Made by a program: the position numbers and the translations under genes
Source of the DNA: Zoogloea sp.
Lineage (GTDB): Bacteria; Pseudomonadota; Gammaproteobacteria; Burkholderiales; Rhodocyclaceae
DNA length: 64,000 nucleotides
Assembly (NCBI GenBank): GCA_016720685.1
Contig: JADKKC010000003.1
Coordinates: 62,001-126,000, forward strand
Direction of reading: 5' to 3'
The notes under the pieces: generated by a model
Seen by the model: the letters and a program-made list of their open reading frames with translations, nothing else
The model's database searches: none
What the model was told of the DNA's origin: nothing
Part shown: positions 38,809-47,024 of the stretch, piece after piece
How the letters are laid out: each line of letters starts with the position of its first letter
Numbering within the stretch: the stretch's first letter is position 1

Positions 38809-38827
38809 AATAATGAGAATCAGAAAG
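38809..38827 (+). promoter_or_regulatory. Fur-box-like sequence upstream of an 87-aa orphan gene
   Basis: AATAATGAGAATCAGAAAG agrees with the 19-bp Fur consensus at 13 positions, including twelve of thirteen in the first part. It lies within an AT-rich 200-bp stretch, about 115 bp before the ATG at 38942. Weak support; it might be chance in AT-rich sequence. Confidence 0.35.
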
Positions 38828-38941
38828 TTCATAGCTCACAAAAGCCAAAACTCTTCTTGATTTTCTCAACTTAAAAACCACACTAAGAGAAAGACGTCCG
38901 CAGACGACGTCATTTCTAATTTGACTTATCAGGAGACACCC

Positions 38942-39205
38942 ATGTTATCCATCCGCGACTGCCTGGATTACTGCGACCTGACCGACGAAGACGTCGCAAT
39001 CATCGCCGAGCACCACGACATCCCTGATGTCGCCGCAGCCCAGATCGCTTGTGGGCTGGTGCAGACTCGGGAAGGCACCTTGATGCTCACGCAATTCATG
39101 CTTGATCTCGTCGATGAAGCCGAAGAACGCGGCGACCGCGCAAAGGCCAAGCGCTTCCGCGACGCCTGCCAGCGCTTCATCGCGAACCACCCCGTCCAGC
39201 ACTGA
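38942..39205 (+). CDS. Small conserved-looking acidic protein of unknown function
   Basis: 87 residues: MLSIRDCLDYCDLTDEDVAIIAEHHDIP, then an acidic, helical C-terminal half with EAEERGDRAKAKRFRDACQRF. CAGGAG precedes the ATG. No known domain is recognised. It is acidic and probably soluble, with two cysteines near the N-terminus. It lies on the opposite strand between serS and rarA, and its last 29 bp overlap the rarA 3' end tail to tail. A 250-bp AT-rich leader with a Fur-like box and a GACGTC repeat precedes it. Confidence 0.75.
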   Translation: MLSIRDCLDYCDLTDEDVAIIAEHHDIPDVAAAQIACGLVQTREGTLMLTQFMLDLVDEAEERGDRAKAKRFRDACQRFIANHPVQH

Positions 39206-40529
39206 GTCCAGACTGCCCTGCGCGGGCTTCGGCCTGCTTGTCCAGTTCGCGCAGGCGCTCCAGCTTTTCGGCTATTTTGGCCTCAAGACCACGCCCAACC
39301 GGTTCGTACCAGTTGGGCTTTGCCATTCCGTCAGGTAGATAGTTTTCACCGGCCGCGTAGCCGTCGGGTTCATTGTGGGCATAGCGGTAGGCCTTGCCGT
39401 AGCCCAGTTCCTTCATGAGCTTGGTCGGCGCATTACGCAAATGGATGGGCACCGGACGCGTCGCGTCGTTGGCCACAAACTTTCGCGCGGCATTATACGC
39501 CTTGTAAACCGCGTTCGATTTGGCCGCACAGGCCAGGAAAACCGCCGCCTGCGCCAGCGCCAGCTCACCTTCCGGCGAGCCCAGGCGCTCAAAAGTCGAA
39601 CACGCATTGAGGCAGATTTCCAGCGCCCGCGGATCGGCCAGGCCGATGTCTTCGATGGCCATGCGCACCAGCCGGCGGCCGAGATACAGCGGCTCGGCGC
39701 CGCCATCCAGCATGCGGCACAGCCAGTAAAGCGCGGCGTCGGGATCGGAGCCGCGCACCGATTTGTGCAGGGCCGAAATCTGGTCGTAGAAGGCTTCGCC
39801 GCCCTTGTCGAAACGGCGCAGGCTGTGTGACAGGGCCTCGTCGATGAAATCGGGCGGCACCGGATTGACGCCGGCGGTTTCGGCCGCCGTCTGCACCTGC
39901 TCCAGCAAATTGAGCAGACGCCGGGCGTCGCCGTCGGCAAAGCCGGTCAGTCGATCGCGGGCATCATCCTCAAAAGTCAGTTCCGGGCAGGCATGCGCAC
40001 GGGCTCGCTCGAAAAGCTCGGTGAGCTCTTCGGCCGAAAGCGGCTGCAGCACGTAAACCGCAGCCCGCGACAGCAGCGCCGAGTTCACCTCGAACGACGG
40101 ATTCTCGGTCGTCGCCCCGACCAGCGTGACGAGGCCCTGCTCCACGAACGGCAGGAAGGCGTCCTGCTGGGCCTTGTTGAAGCGATGGACTTCGTCGACG
40201 AACAGGATCGTGTGGCGCCCGCGGGCACGGGCGGCTTCCGCCTGGGCGATCGCCTCGCGGATATCCTTGACGCCCGAGAACACCGCCGACAAGGCCGTGA
40301 AATCGGCATCGAAGGCCTTGGCCATGAGCCGCGCGAGCGTTGTTTTGCCAACCCCGGGCGGGCCCCACAGGATCATCGAATGCAGCTTGCCCGACTGGAA
40401 GGCCAGCGCCAGCGGCTTGCCCGGTCCAAGCAGGTGACGCTGACCGATGACGTCGGCGATGTGCTGCGGGCGCATCGCCTCGGCCAGGGGAAGGCGCGGC
40501 GGGTCGAGAGAATCGAAGAGATCAGCCAT
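39177..40529 (-). CDS. rarA: Replication-associated recombination protein RarA (MgsA)
   Basis: A 450-residue AAA+ ATPase that acts at stalled replication forks. It has SMILWGPPGVGKTTLARLMA (Walker A), TILFVDEVHRFNKAQQDAFLP (Walker B), LVGATTENPSFEVNSALLSRA (sensor 1), DGDARRLLNLLE (sensor 2) and the MgsA C-terminal domain (LRNAPTKLMKELGYGKAYRYAHN). It lies 21 nt after lolA in the ftsK-lolA-rarA order. Confidence 0.95.
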   Translation of the reverse strand: MADLFDSLDPPRLPLAEAMRPQHIADVIGQRHLLGPGKPLALAFQSGKLHSMILWGPPGVGKTTLARLMAKAFDADFTALSAVFSGVKDIREAIAQAEAARARGRHTILFVDEVHRFNKAQQDAFLPFVEQGLVTLVGATTENPSFEVNSALLSRAAVYVLQPLSAEELTELFERARAHACPELTFEDDARDRLTGFADGDARRLLNLLEQVQTAAETAGVNPVPPDFIDEALSHSLRRFDKGGEAFYDQISALHKSVRGSDPDAALYWLCRMLDGGAEPLYLGRRLVRMAIEDIGLADPRALEICLNACSTFERLGSPEGELALAQAAVFLACAAKSNAVYKAYNAARKFVANDATRPVPIHLRNAPTKLMKELGYGKAYRYAHNEPDGYAAGENYLPDGMAKPNWYEPVGRGLEAKIAEKLERLRELDKQAEARAGQSGLSAGRGGSR

Positions 40530-40550
40530 CAGTCGGAAGGCGGGCGTGGG

Positions 40551-41180
40551 CTATTCGCCGACCACATCGGCGCCCTTGGGCGGCACGAAGCGGAACTGCC
40601 CGGCGTCGAGCGCCGGATTGCGCTCGATCTGGCCGAACAGCAGGGCCGTGGTCTGGCCGAAGTTGTCGTGGAGCACCATGGCCTTGAGCTGGCCACCGGC
40701 AAAACCCATGCGGATGCGCTCGAAGCTGCTGTCCTCGGCCTTGGGCGTGGCCTCGATCCATTCCAGCCCCTCCGCGCTGCCGGCATCCTTCAGCACGAAA
40801 TTCTTGTCGAGGGAATTGTCGCCGGCCAGGATGGCCGCCGGCGTGCTGCCGAGCGCCTGACCGAGCTGTTTGGTGGTGACCTGGTTAAGCTCCTGGTCGT
40901 AGGCCCACAGCTTGCTGCCGTCGCCCACCAGCACCTGGGCGTAGGGCTTTTCGTAGATCCAGCGAAACTTGCCCGGGCGCGAGAAGGCAAAGGTGCCGCT
41001 GGCCTGCTGCGGCTTGCGACCGGATTTGGAGTAGACCTGCTGCGAGAACGTCCCCCGCGCCGTGCGGGTGCCGTCCATGAACTGCTTGAGCTGGGCCAGC
41101 CCGTCGGCGTGGGCCGAGCCGGCAGAAATCAGCAGCGCCAGCCCGAGGGCGCGCAGGATGTGGGCAGGTTTGCGAATCAT
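40551..41180 (-). CDS. lolA: Outer-membrane lipoprotein carrier protein LolA
   Basis: Carries lipoproteins across the periplasm from LolCDE to LolB. About 209 residues with signal peptide (IRKPAHILRALGLALLISAGSAHA) and a LolA beta-barrel: TFSQQVYSKSGRKPQQASGTFAFSRPGKFRWIYEKPYAQVLVGDGSKLWAYDQELNQ. ATG 41180, with AAGGAG 4 nt before it, overlaps the ftsK stop; ATG 41183 is also possible. Co-transcribed with ftsK and rarA. Confidence 0.95.
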   Translation of the reverse strand: MIRKPAHILRALGLALLISAGSAHADGLAQLKQFMDGTRTARGTFSQQVYSKSGRKPQQASGTFAFSRPGKFRWIYEKPYAQVLVGDGSKLWAYDQELNQVTTKQLGQALGSTPAAILAGDNSLDKNFVLKDAGSAEGLEWIEATPKAEDSSFERIRMGFAGGQLKAMVLHDNFGQTTALLFGQIERNPALDAGQFRFVPPKGADVVGE

Positions 41181-43630
41181 CATTCTCCTTCGCGGGGCGG
41201 CGTGACGACGTCCCGGTTGCCATTGCTGCCCATCGGCGTCACGAGGCCGGCGCGCTCCATCTGTTCGATCAGACGCGCGGCCCGGTTGTAGCCGATGCGC
41301 AGGTGACGCTGAACCAGCGAAATCGATGGCCGACGGGTCTTGACGACGATTTCGACGGCCTGGTCGTAGAGCGGATCGGCCTCGCTGCCCTCCCCGCCGC
41401 CTTCGCCGCCGCCGAGCAGGTCGCCGCCTTCTTCTTCATTCGGCGCGAGAATGCCTTCCACGTAGTCGGCCTCGCCGGTGGCCTTGAGGTATTCGACCAC
41501 CTTGTGCACTTCGTCATCGGCCACGAAGGCGCCGTGCACCCGCACCGGCAGGCCGGTACCCGGCGCCAGGTAGAGCATGTCGCCCATGCCCAGCAGCGCT
41601 TCGGCCCCCATCTGGTCGAGAATCGTGCGGGAGTCGATCTTGCTGGAAACCTGGAAAGCCATGCGGGTCGGGATGTTGGCCTTGATGAGGCCGGTGATCA
41701 CGTCCACGCTGGGGCGCTGGGTGGCAAGAATCAGGTGGATGCCGGCCGCCCGCGCCTTCTGGGCCAGACGGGCGATGAGTTCTTCGATCTTCTTGCCGAC
41801 GACCATCATCAGGTCGGCCAGCTCATCGATGATCACCACGATGTAAGGCAGCTTGCCGAGGGGCTCGGGGCTTTCCGGGGTGATCGAGAACGGGTTCTTG
41901 AGCGGCGAGCCGGCCCGGGCAGCGTCGGCCACGGCCTTGTTGTAGCCGGCCAGGTTGCGCACGCCCAGCGCCGACATCAGCTTGTAGCGCTTCTCCATCT
42001 CGGCCACGCACCAGTTGAGGGCGTTGGCGGCGTGCTTCATGTCGGTCACAACAGGCGCCAGCAGGTGCGGAATCCCTTCGTAGATCGACAGTTCGAGCAT
42101 CTTCGGATCGACGAGGATCAGGCGCACGTCGGTGGGCTCGGATTTGTAAAGCAGCGACAGGATCATCGCGTTGATCCCCACCGACTTGCCCGAACCCGTG
42201 GTGCCCGCCACCAGCAGGTGGGGTGTTTTTGCGATGTCGGCCACCACCGGCTGACCGCCAATATCCTTTCCCAGCGCCACGGTGAGCGGCGAGTGCATGT
42301 CGTGGTAGGCCTTGGAGCCGAGAATCTCGGACAGGCGCACGGTCTGGCGCTTGGGGTTGGGCAGCTCGAGCGCCATGCAGGTCTTGCCCGGCACGGTTTC
42401 GACAACGCGAATGCTCACCACCGACAGCGCACGGGCGAGATCCTTGACCAGGTTCATCACCTGGCTGCCCTTGACGCCCACTGCCGGCTCGATCTCGAAG
42501 CGGGTAATCACCGGGCCGGGGTAAACCGCCAGAACCTTTACCTCAACGCCAAAATCGGCGAGCTTGCGCTCGATCAGGCGGGAGGTGAATTCCAGGGTTT
42601 CGGGCGACGGCGGTTCCACGTCGTGGGACGGCTCGTCCAGCAAGGCCAGCGGTGGCAGCGGCCCGCTGGGGATTTCAGCGAACAGCGGCCTCTGGCGTTC
42701 CTTCTCGACGCGGGGGGATTTTTCGATCTCGATGTGGGCCGGCTCGACCCGCACATGCCGGTCGATCTCGACAATCGTCGGGTCGACGCGAACGGCCTTT
42801 TCAAGCGCACCGACCGTCGGCCCCACAGGGACCGGGGTTTCGGCATCGTCAAACACGGGTTCCTTGCGCACCGCCATCTCGACCTCGGTGAAAGCAGGTT
42901 CGATACGCAGCGGCGAGGCCAGCTCGGCCTCTTCCTTCTTGCGCTTGGTCTCGACGACCTCCTCGCGCTTGTGGGCCACCTCGCGACCGATACGCCGGTC
43001 CTGCCAGCCCTGGTAGGCATTGGTGACAACGGCCCACATCCTCTCGAGGACGGAGCCGAGGGCTTCGGAAGCCTCCACCCAGCTGATGCCCGAAAAAAGG
43101 CTCAAGCCGCCGGCGATCAGTGCCAAAAGCAGCAGGGTGCCGCCGGTGAAGCCGAGGTACTGAAAGATCAGCGTGCCCAGCTCCAGGCCGACCAGGCCGC
43201 CGGGTTCGAGAGGCAGGCTTGCCTTGATCGAATGGAAACGCATCGACTCCAGCCCGCTGCTCGCCAGCAGCACCACCACAAAGCCGATCACCACGATGAC
43301 AAACGAGCGCCGGTCGGCGCCGAAGAATGTGTGCAGGCGCCGAAAACCGACCGCCAGGCCGAGGCCCAGGAAAGCCACCCACCACCAGGCCGACAGACCA
43401 AAAAGGTAGAGCAGCAGATCGGACAACCAGGCGCCGAAGCGTCCGCCGGGGTTGCTGACGCGCTCCAGCTGCACGGCGTGGGACCATCCCGGATCGCCCT
43501 TCGAATAGCCGAAGAGGATCATCGCGACATAGAGGGCCAGCACACCGAGAAGCAGCCAGCGGGCTTCCTGCAGCAGGCTGGCGATTTTTTCCGGGAGGGG
43601 GAGCGGACGAGTGGAAGGACGATTGAGCAT
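41180..43630 (-). CDS. ftsK: DNA translocase FtsK
   Basis: Pumps chromosome termini through the septum and activates XerCD at dif. 816 residues: about four to five N-terminal helices (LLLGVLALYVAMILFGYSKG, LFGLSAWWWVAFLGLGLAVGF, FVIVVIGFVVVLLASSG), a linker shorter than in E. coli and rich in repeating 'V.VEPAHIEIEKS'-like units, the motor (HLLVAGTTGSGKSVGINAMI, LILVDPKMLELSIYEGIPHL) and a winged-helix gamma domain (LVQRHLRIGYNRAARLIEQMERAGLV) that reads KOPS. The start is ATG 43630; the ribosome site is weak. Confidence 0.95.
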   Translation of the reverse strand: MLNRPSTRPLPLPEKIASLLQEARWLLLGVLALYVAMILFGYSKGDPGWSHAVQLERVSNPGGRFGAWLSDLLLYLFGLSAWWWVAFLGLGLAVGFRRLHTFFGADRRSFVIVVIGFVVVLLASSGLESMRFHSIKASLPLEPGGLVGLELGTLIFQYLGFTGGTLLLLALIAGGLSLFSGISWVEASEALGSVLERMWAVVTNAYQGWQDRRIGREVAHKREEVVETKRKKEEAELASPLRIEPAFTEVEMAVRKEPVFDDAETPVPVGPTVGALEKAVRVDPTIVEIDRHVRVEPAHIEIEKSPRVEKERQRPLFAEIPSGPLPPLALLDEPSHDVEPPSPETLEFTSRLIERKLADFGVEVKVLAVYPGPVITRFEIEPAVGVKGSQVMNLVKDLARALSVVSIRVVETVPGKTCMALELPNPKRQTVRLSEILGSKAYHDMHSPLTVALGKDIGGQPVVADIAKTPHLLVAGTTGSGKSVGINAMILSLLYKSEPTDVRLILVDPKMLELSIYEGIPHLLAPVVTDMKHAANALNWCVAEMEKRYKLMSALGVRNLAGYNKAVADAARAGSPLKNPFSITPESPEPLGKLPYIVVIIDELADLMMVVGKKIEELIARLAQKARAAGIHLILATQRPSVDVITGLIKANIPTRMAFQVSSKIDSRTILDQMGAEALLGMGDMLYLAPGTGLPVRVHGAFVADDEVHKVVEYLKATGEADYVEGILAPNEEEGGDLLGGGEGGGEGSEADPLYDQAVEIVVKTRRPSISLVQRHLRIGYNRAARLIEQMERAGLVTPMGSNGNRDVVTPPREGE

Positions 43631-43663
43631 GAGTTGGCGGTACAAGGCCTTGCAGGGCGCAGC

Positions 43664-43698
43664 AAAAAACAAAAGCGCGGTGAAGCACCGCGCTTTTG
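43664..43698 (-). terminator. Terminator between the Crp-like gene and ftsK
   Basis: A perfect 13-bp stem (CAAAAGCGCGGTG/CACCGCGCTTTTG, 43670-43698) is followed by a T-run on the minus strand (six T, 43669-43664). It lies between the Crp/Fnr-type gene and ftsK. Confidence 0.88.
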
Positions 43699-43771
43699 AT
43701 TATAAACCAGGGTCTCTGGTTGCCCCCTCCCCGTCTCTATCTGAAAGAGTGAGGAAGGATTTCCGGACCAG

Positions 43772-44443
43772 TCACAAATCGATGATTTTTTCCCGGAGGA
43801 TGATGCCGCCGTCGGTTTCCTCGATGAGGCCGCGCAGGCCCAGATCTTTCATGACCCGGCTGACCATCTCGCGGGAGGCGCCGATCATCTTGGCGATATC
43901 CTGCTTGGAAATCTTTTTCTTGACGACCTTGAGACCGTCGATTTCCTCGGACATTTCGAGCAGCAGGCGGGCCACACGGCCATAAACATCCATCAGCGCA
44001 AGGCTTTCGATCTTGCGGTCGGCGTCGCGCAGACGGCGGGTGAGGTTGCACATCACGTGCCATGCAAGCTCGAAGTTATCATGCATGAGACGCTTGAAAT
44101 CGGTTTTGGCGATGGTCACCAGATCGGACGGGGATACCGCAACCACGGAAGCCGAGCGAGGGCTGTCATCCAGCACGCCCATTTCGCCGAACATCTCGCC
44201 CTGACCGAGAATGGTCAGGATGACTTCACGACCATCCTCGTCGCTCACCATCACCTTCAGGTTGCCGGTAAGAACAAAGTAAACGAAATCGGTGCGATCA
44301 CCCTCATGCACCACCGCGGCACCCCGCGGCACCCGTCGCATCATTGCGCAGCGCGCAACGGCCGCCAGCCGGTCATCGCCCAGGCCCTGGAAGATGGGAA
44401 AAGTTCGCAGGGCGATCGTGGACACGGAGCTGGTAACGGTCAT
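43772..44443 (-). CDS. Crp/Fnr family transcriptional regulator
   Basis: About 223 residues. A cyclic-nucleotide-binding domain (IFQGLGDDRLAAVARC, GAAVVHEGDRTDFVYFVLTGNLKVMV, GQGEMFGEMGVLDDSPRSASVVA) with the cNMP-type E-R pair (GEMG...PRSA) suggests a real nucleotide effector. A helix-turn-helix follows (ISKQDIAKMIGASREMVSRVMKDL). No Fe-S cysteines. It is divergent from trxB. The ribosome site GAGGAGAGG precedes the ATG. Confidence 0.88.
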   Translation of the reverse strand: MTVTSSVSTIALRTFPIFQGLGDDRLAAVARCAMMRRVPRGAAVVHEGDRTDFVYFVLTGNLKVMVSDEDGREVILTILGQGEMFGEMGVLDDSPRSASVVAVSPSDLVTIAKTDFKRLMHDNFELAWHVMCNLTRRLRDADRKIESLALMDVYGRVARLLLEMSEEIDGLKVVKKKISKQDIAKMIGASREMVSRVMKDLGLRGLIEETDGGIILREKIIDL

Positions 44444-44612
44444 AAAGCCTCTCCTCAGCAAGAGCTAAATTGTTTCTTAGCGTCGTGACGAAATTGTCAT
44501 GCGCTTACTACGGACAAGTATAAAGCAAACTTGAGGCTCTCCGGACGGAAGGGGCTGCGGCCCGGCGCGATCACAGCCCCATTTCGGAAAGTCACGGAGG
44601 AAGCCGGCGCCT

Positions 44613-44618
44613 TATAAT
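44613..44618 (+). promoter_or_regulatory. -10 element before trxB
   Basis: TATAAT, a perfect -10 hexamer, lies 40 nt before the trxB start. No good -35 is seen at 17 bp; the promoter may depend on an activator. Confidence 0.4.
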
Positions 44619-44657
44619 CGGTCCTTCCTGCCCCAGACCTCAGAGAGATCCACCACG

Positions 44658-45617
44658 ATGGCCACTCGTCACATCAAGCTGCTCATCCTTGGCTCCGGCC
44701 CCGCCGGCTACAGCGCCGCCGTCTACGCTGCCCGTGCCAACCTGAACCCCGTGCTCATCACCGGCATCGCCCAGGGCGGCCAGTTGATGACCACCACCGA
44801 CGTGGACAATTGGCCCGCCGACGCCGACGGCGTGCAGGGCCCGGAGCTGATGGCCCGCTTTGAAAAGCACGCCGCCCGCTTCAACACCGAAATGATTTTC
44901 GACCACATTCACACCACCTACCTGGCCGAAAAACCGATCCGCCTGGTGGGCGACGAGGGCGAATATACCTGCGACGCGCTGATCATCGCCACCGGCGCGA
45001 GCGCCCAGTACCTGGGCCTTCCCTCCGAGGAAGCCTTCTCCGGCAAGGGCGTGTCGGCCTGCGCCACTTGCGACGGTTTCTTCTACCGCAAGCAGGAAGT
45101 GGCCGTGATCGGCGGCGGCAACACCGCGGTCGAAGAGGCGCTCTACCTCGCCAATATCGCCAGCAAGGTCACTCTGGTGCATCGCCGCGACAAGTTCAAG
45201 GCCGAGCGCATCCTGATCGACAAGGTCAACGAGCGCGTTGCGGCCGGCAAGATCGTGCTGGAACTCGACTCCAACCTGGACGAAGTCCTTGGCGACAACA
45301 CCGGCGTGACCGGCATGCGCGTGAAGAACGCCAAGACCGGCGCCTCCAAGGATATCGCGCTGAAGGGCGTGTTCATCGCCATCGGCCACAAGCCCAACAC
45401 CGACATCTTCGAAGGCCAGCTCGAGATGGAAGGCGGCTACATCGTCACCCAGGGCGGCAGAAAGGGTAACGCCACCGCCACCAACGTGCCCGGCGTGTTT
45501 GCGGCCGGTGACGTCCAGGACCACATCTACCGCCAGGCCGTCACCAGCGCCGGCACCGGCTGCATGGCCGCGCTCGACGCCGAGCGCTACCTCGACAGCC
45601 TCGGTCTGGCCGGCTGA
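44658..45617 (+). CDS. trxB: Thioredoxin-disulfide reductase
   Basis: NADPH- and FAD-dependent reduction of thioredoxin. 319 residues with LILGSGPAGYSAAVYAARANL (FAD fold), the redox-active KGVSACATCDGFFYR (CATC), VAVIGGGNTAVEEALYLA (NADPH fold) and a final FAD-contact GVFAAGDVQDHIYRQAVTSAGTGCMAALDAERYL. Length normal. Confidence 0.96.
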   Translation: MATRHIKLLILGSGPAGYSAAVYAARANLNPVLITGIAQGGQLMTTTDVDNWPADADGVQGPELMARFEKHAARFNTEMIFDHIHTTYLAEKPIRLVGDEGEYTCDALIIATGASAQYLGLPSEEAFSGKGVSACATCDGFFYRKQEVAVIGGGNTAVEEALYLANIASKVTLVHRRDKFKAERILIDKVNERVAAGKIVLELDSNLDEVLGDNTGVTGMRVKNAKTGASKDIALKGVFIAIGHKPNTDIFEGQLEMEGGYIVTQGGRKGNATATNVPGVFAAGDVQDHIYRQAVTSAGTGCMAALDAERYLDSLGLAG

Positions 45618-45731
45618 CAGGGCGAACAGATCTACCGCGCGGCCCGATCCCGCACTCTCGTTGCAGGTTCGGGCCGCTCAATACGATTTCTTCGTCCTGC
45701 TCATTAACCTGACAAAACCAAACCGCGTTCC

Positions 45732-46766
45732 ATGAGCAATCGCAAGCAGCCTTCCGGGCTCGACGCCCTCAAGGCCATCCGGGATCACGTCCCGAACAGC
45801 GTGCTGAAAACAGTCATCGGCCGCCCCGGGCCGGCAACCGGAGCCGCGCCAGCCAAGACCTCCAGGTCACCCGCAAGCACCGAACCCGCCCCACCCGCCG
45901 AGCCCGACGACGGCGAGCTGTTTCGCCGCCAGGTCGGCCGCATCCAGCCGCTCAAGACCGCGGCACACGCCGAAATCGCACGCCCAAAACCGGCTCCGGT
46001 TCCGCGCCCGCGGCAGCTCGGGCCGGAACCCGAAGCGCCGCGGCGCGCCCCGCGCATCGACGAAAACGATCCCGTGGCACTGTTTCGCGCCTCCCTTGGC
46101 GACGTTGCCCCGATCCGCGATTTCAACCGCGTCGATCTCAGCGCCCAGCGCCAGCAGGTTCACCCCCAGGTCCGGGCAATGAGCCACGTGGAACCGGCTC
46201 CGCTGGCCATCGACGAGCGCCTGCTGCACGACCCGCAGGCGCTCTTCCGTCACGCCGCCGGCCAGGTCGCGCCGCTCAAGAACAAGAACCTCGCCAGCGT
46301 TGACCGGCCGCTCCCCGCACCGCTGCCGATCAAGCGTGAGCAGGACGAACGCAACGTGCTGCGCGAAGCCCTCGAATCGCCCATCAGTTTCGAGGATCGC
46401 CTCGACATGGGCGACGAAGCCGCCTACCTGCGCGTCGGCCTGCCCCGCCGCGTCCTCACCGACCTGCGCCGCGGGCGCTGGGTCGTGCAGGGCGAACTCG
46501 ATCTCCACGGCCTGACCCGCGACGAAGCGCGCGCCAGCCTCTCCCGGTTCATTGCCGCCGCGCTCCAGCAGGGCCGCCGCTGCCTGCGCATCATCCATGG
46601 CAAGGGGCATGGTTCGCCGGGGCGCGTTCCGGTGCTCAAGCACCTTTCCCGCGGCTGGCTGGCCCAGCGCGAAGACATCCTCGCCTTCTGCCAGGCCCGC
46701 CCCCATGACGGCGGCGACGGCGCATTGCTGGTCTTGCTTCAGGCCGGCAGCGCCGGCAACGGCTGA
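45732..46766 (+). CDS. Smr-domain protein with three internal N-terminal repeats
   Basis: 344 residues. The C-terminus (about 240-340) is an Smr domain: VVQGELDLHGLTRDEARASLSRFI, CLRIIHGKGHGSPGRVPVLKHLSRGWL, then ALLVLLQAGS. Smr domains bind or cut nucleic acid and act in mismatch suppression or ribosome rescue. The long N-terminal part is proline-rich and holds three spaced copies of a short unit: DDGELFRRQVGRIQPLK (59-75), NDPVALFRASLGDVAPIRD (112-130) and HDPQALFRHAAGQVAPLKN (167-184). Usual family members have one. trxB is upstream by 114 nt. Confidence 0.88.
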   Translation: MSNRKQPSGLDALKAIRDHVPNSVLKTVIGRPGPATGAAPAKTSRSPASTEPAPPAEPDDGELFRRQVGRIQPLKTAAHAEIARPKPAPVPRPRQLGPEPEAPRRAPRIDENDPVALFRASLGDVAPIRDFNRVDLSAQRQQVHPQVRAMSHVEPAPLAIDERLLHDPQALFRHAAGQVAPLKNKNLASVDRPLPAPLPIKREQDERNVLREALESPISFEDRLDMGDEAAYLRVGLPRRVLTDLRRGRWVVQGELDLHGLTRDEARASLSRFIAAALQQGRRCLRIIHGKGHGSPGRVPVLKHLSRGWLAQREDILAFCQARPHDGGDGALLVLLQAGSAGNG

Positions 46767-46856
46767 AACCGGGCGCGTCCAGCGCCTGGCGTTTGACACA
46801 AAACGGGGTGCCCAACCCCGTCAATCTGCCCGTTTACAGGGCTAAATCGGCAGTTC

Positions 46857-46870
46857 TTGTGCCTGGTCAA
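46857..46870 (+). promoter_or_regulatory. Dnr/FNR-type box and class II promoter of nosZ
   Basis: TTGTGCCTGGTCAA fits the Dnr pattern TTG-N8-CAA with the preferred GTCAA half. It is centred at 46863.5. TAAAGT at 46893-46898 is a fair -10, and the implied start near 46905 is 41.5 bp from the box centre, the usual activator spacing. nosZ starts 120 nt further on. Confidence 0.6.
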
Positions 46871-47024
46871 TTTTTTCCCCGCCCCCTGGATCTAAAGTGG
46901 CCTGCGACAGATTGCCGCAGGGACAAAGTGCCGCAGGGCGCACTTCTCTCCCCGCCTGATCTTGGCGCCGCCGACTGAAGTTCGCGGCCTTTCGCTTTAG
47001 CCCAGGGAAAAACGGAGACCAATA

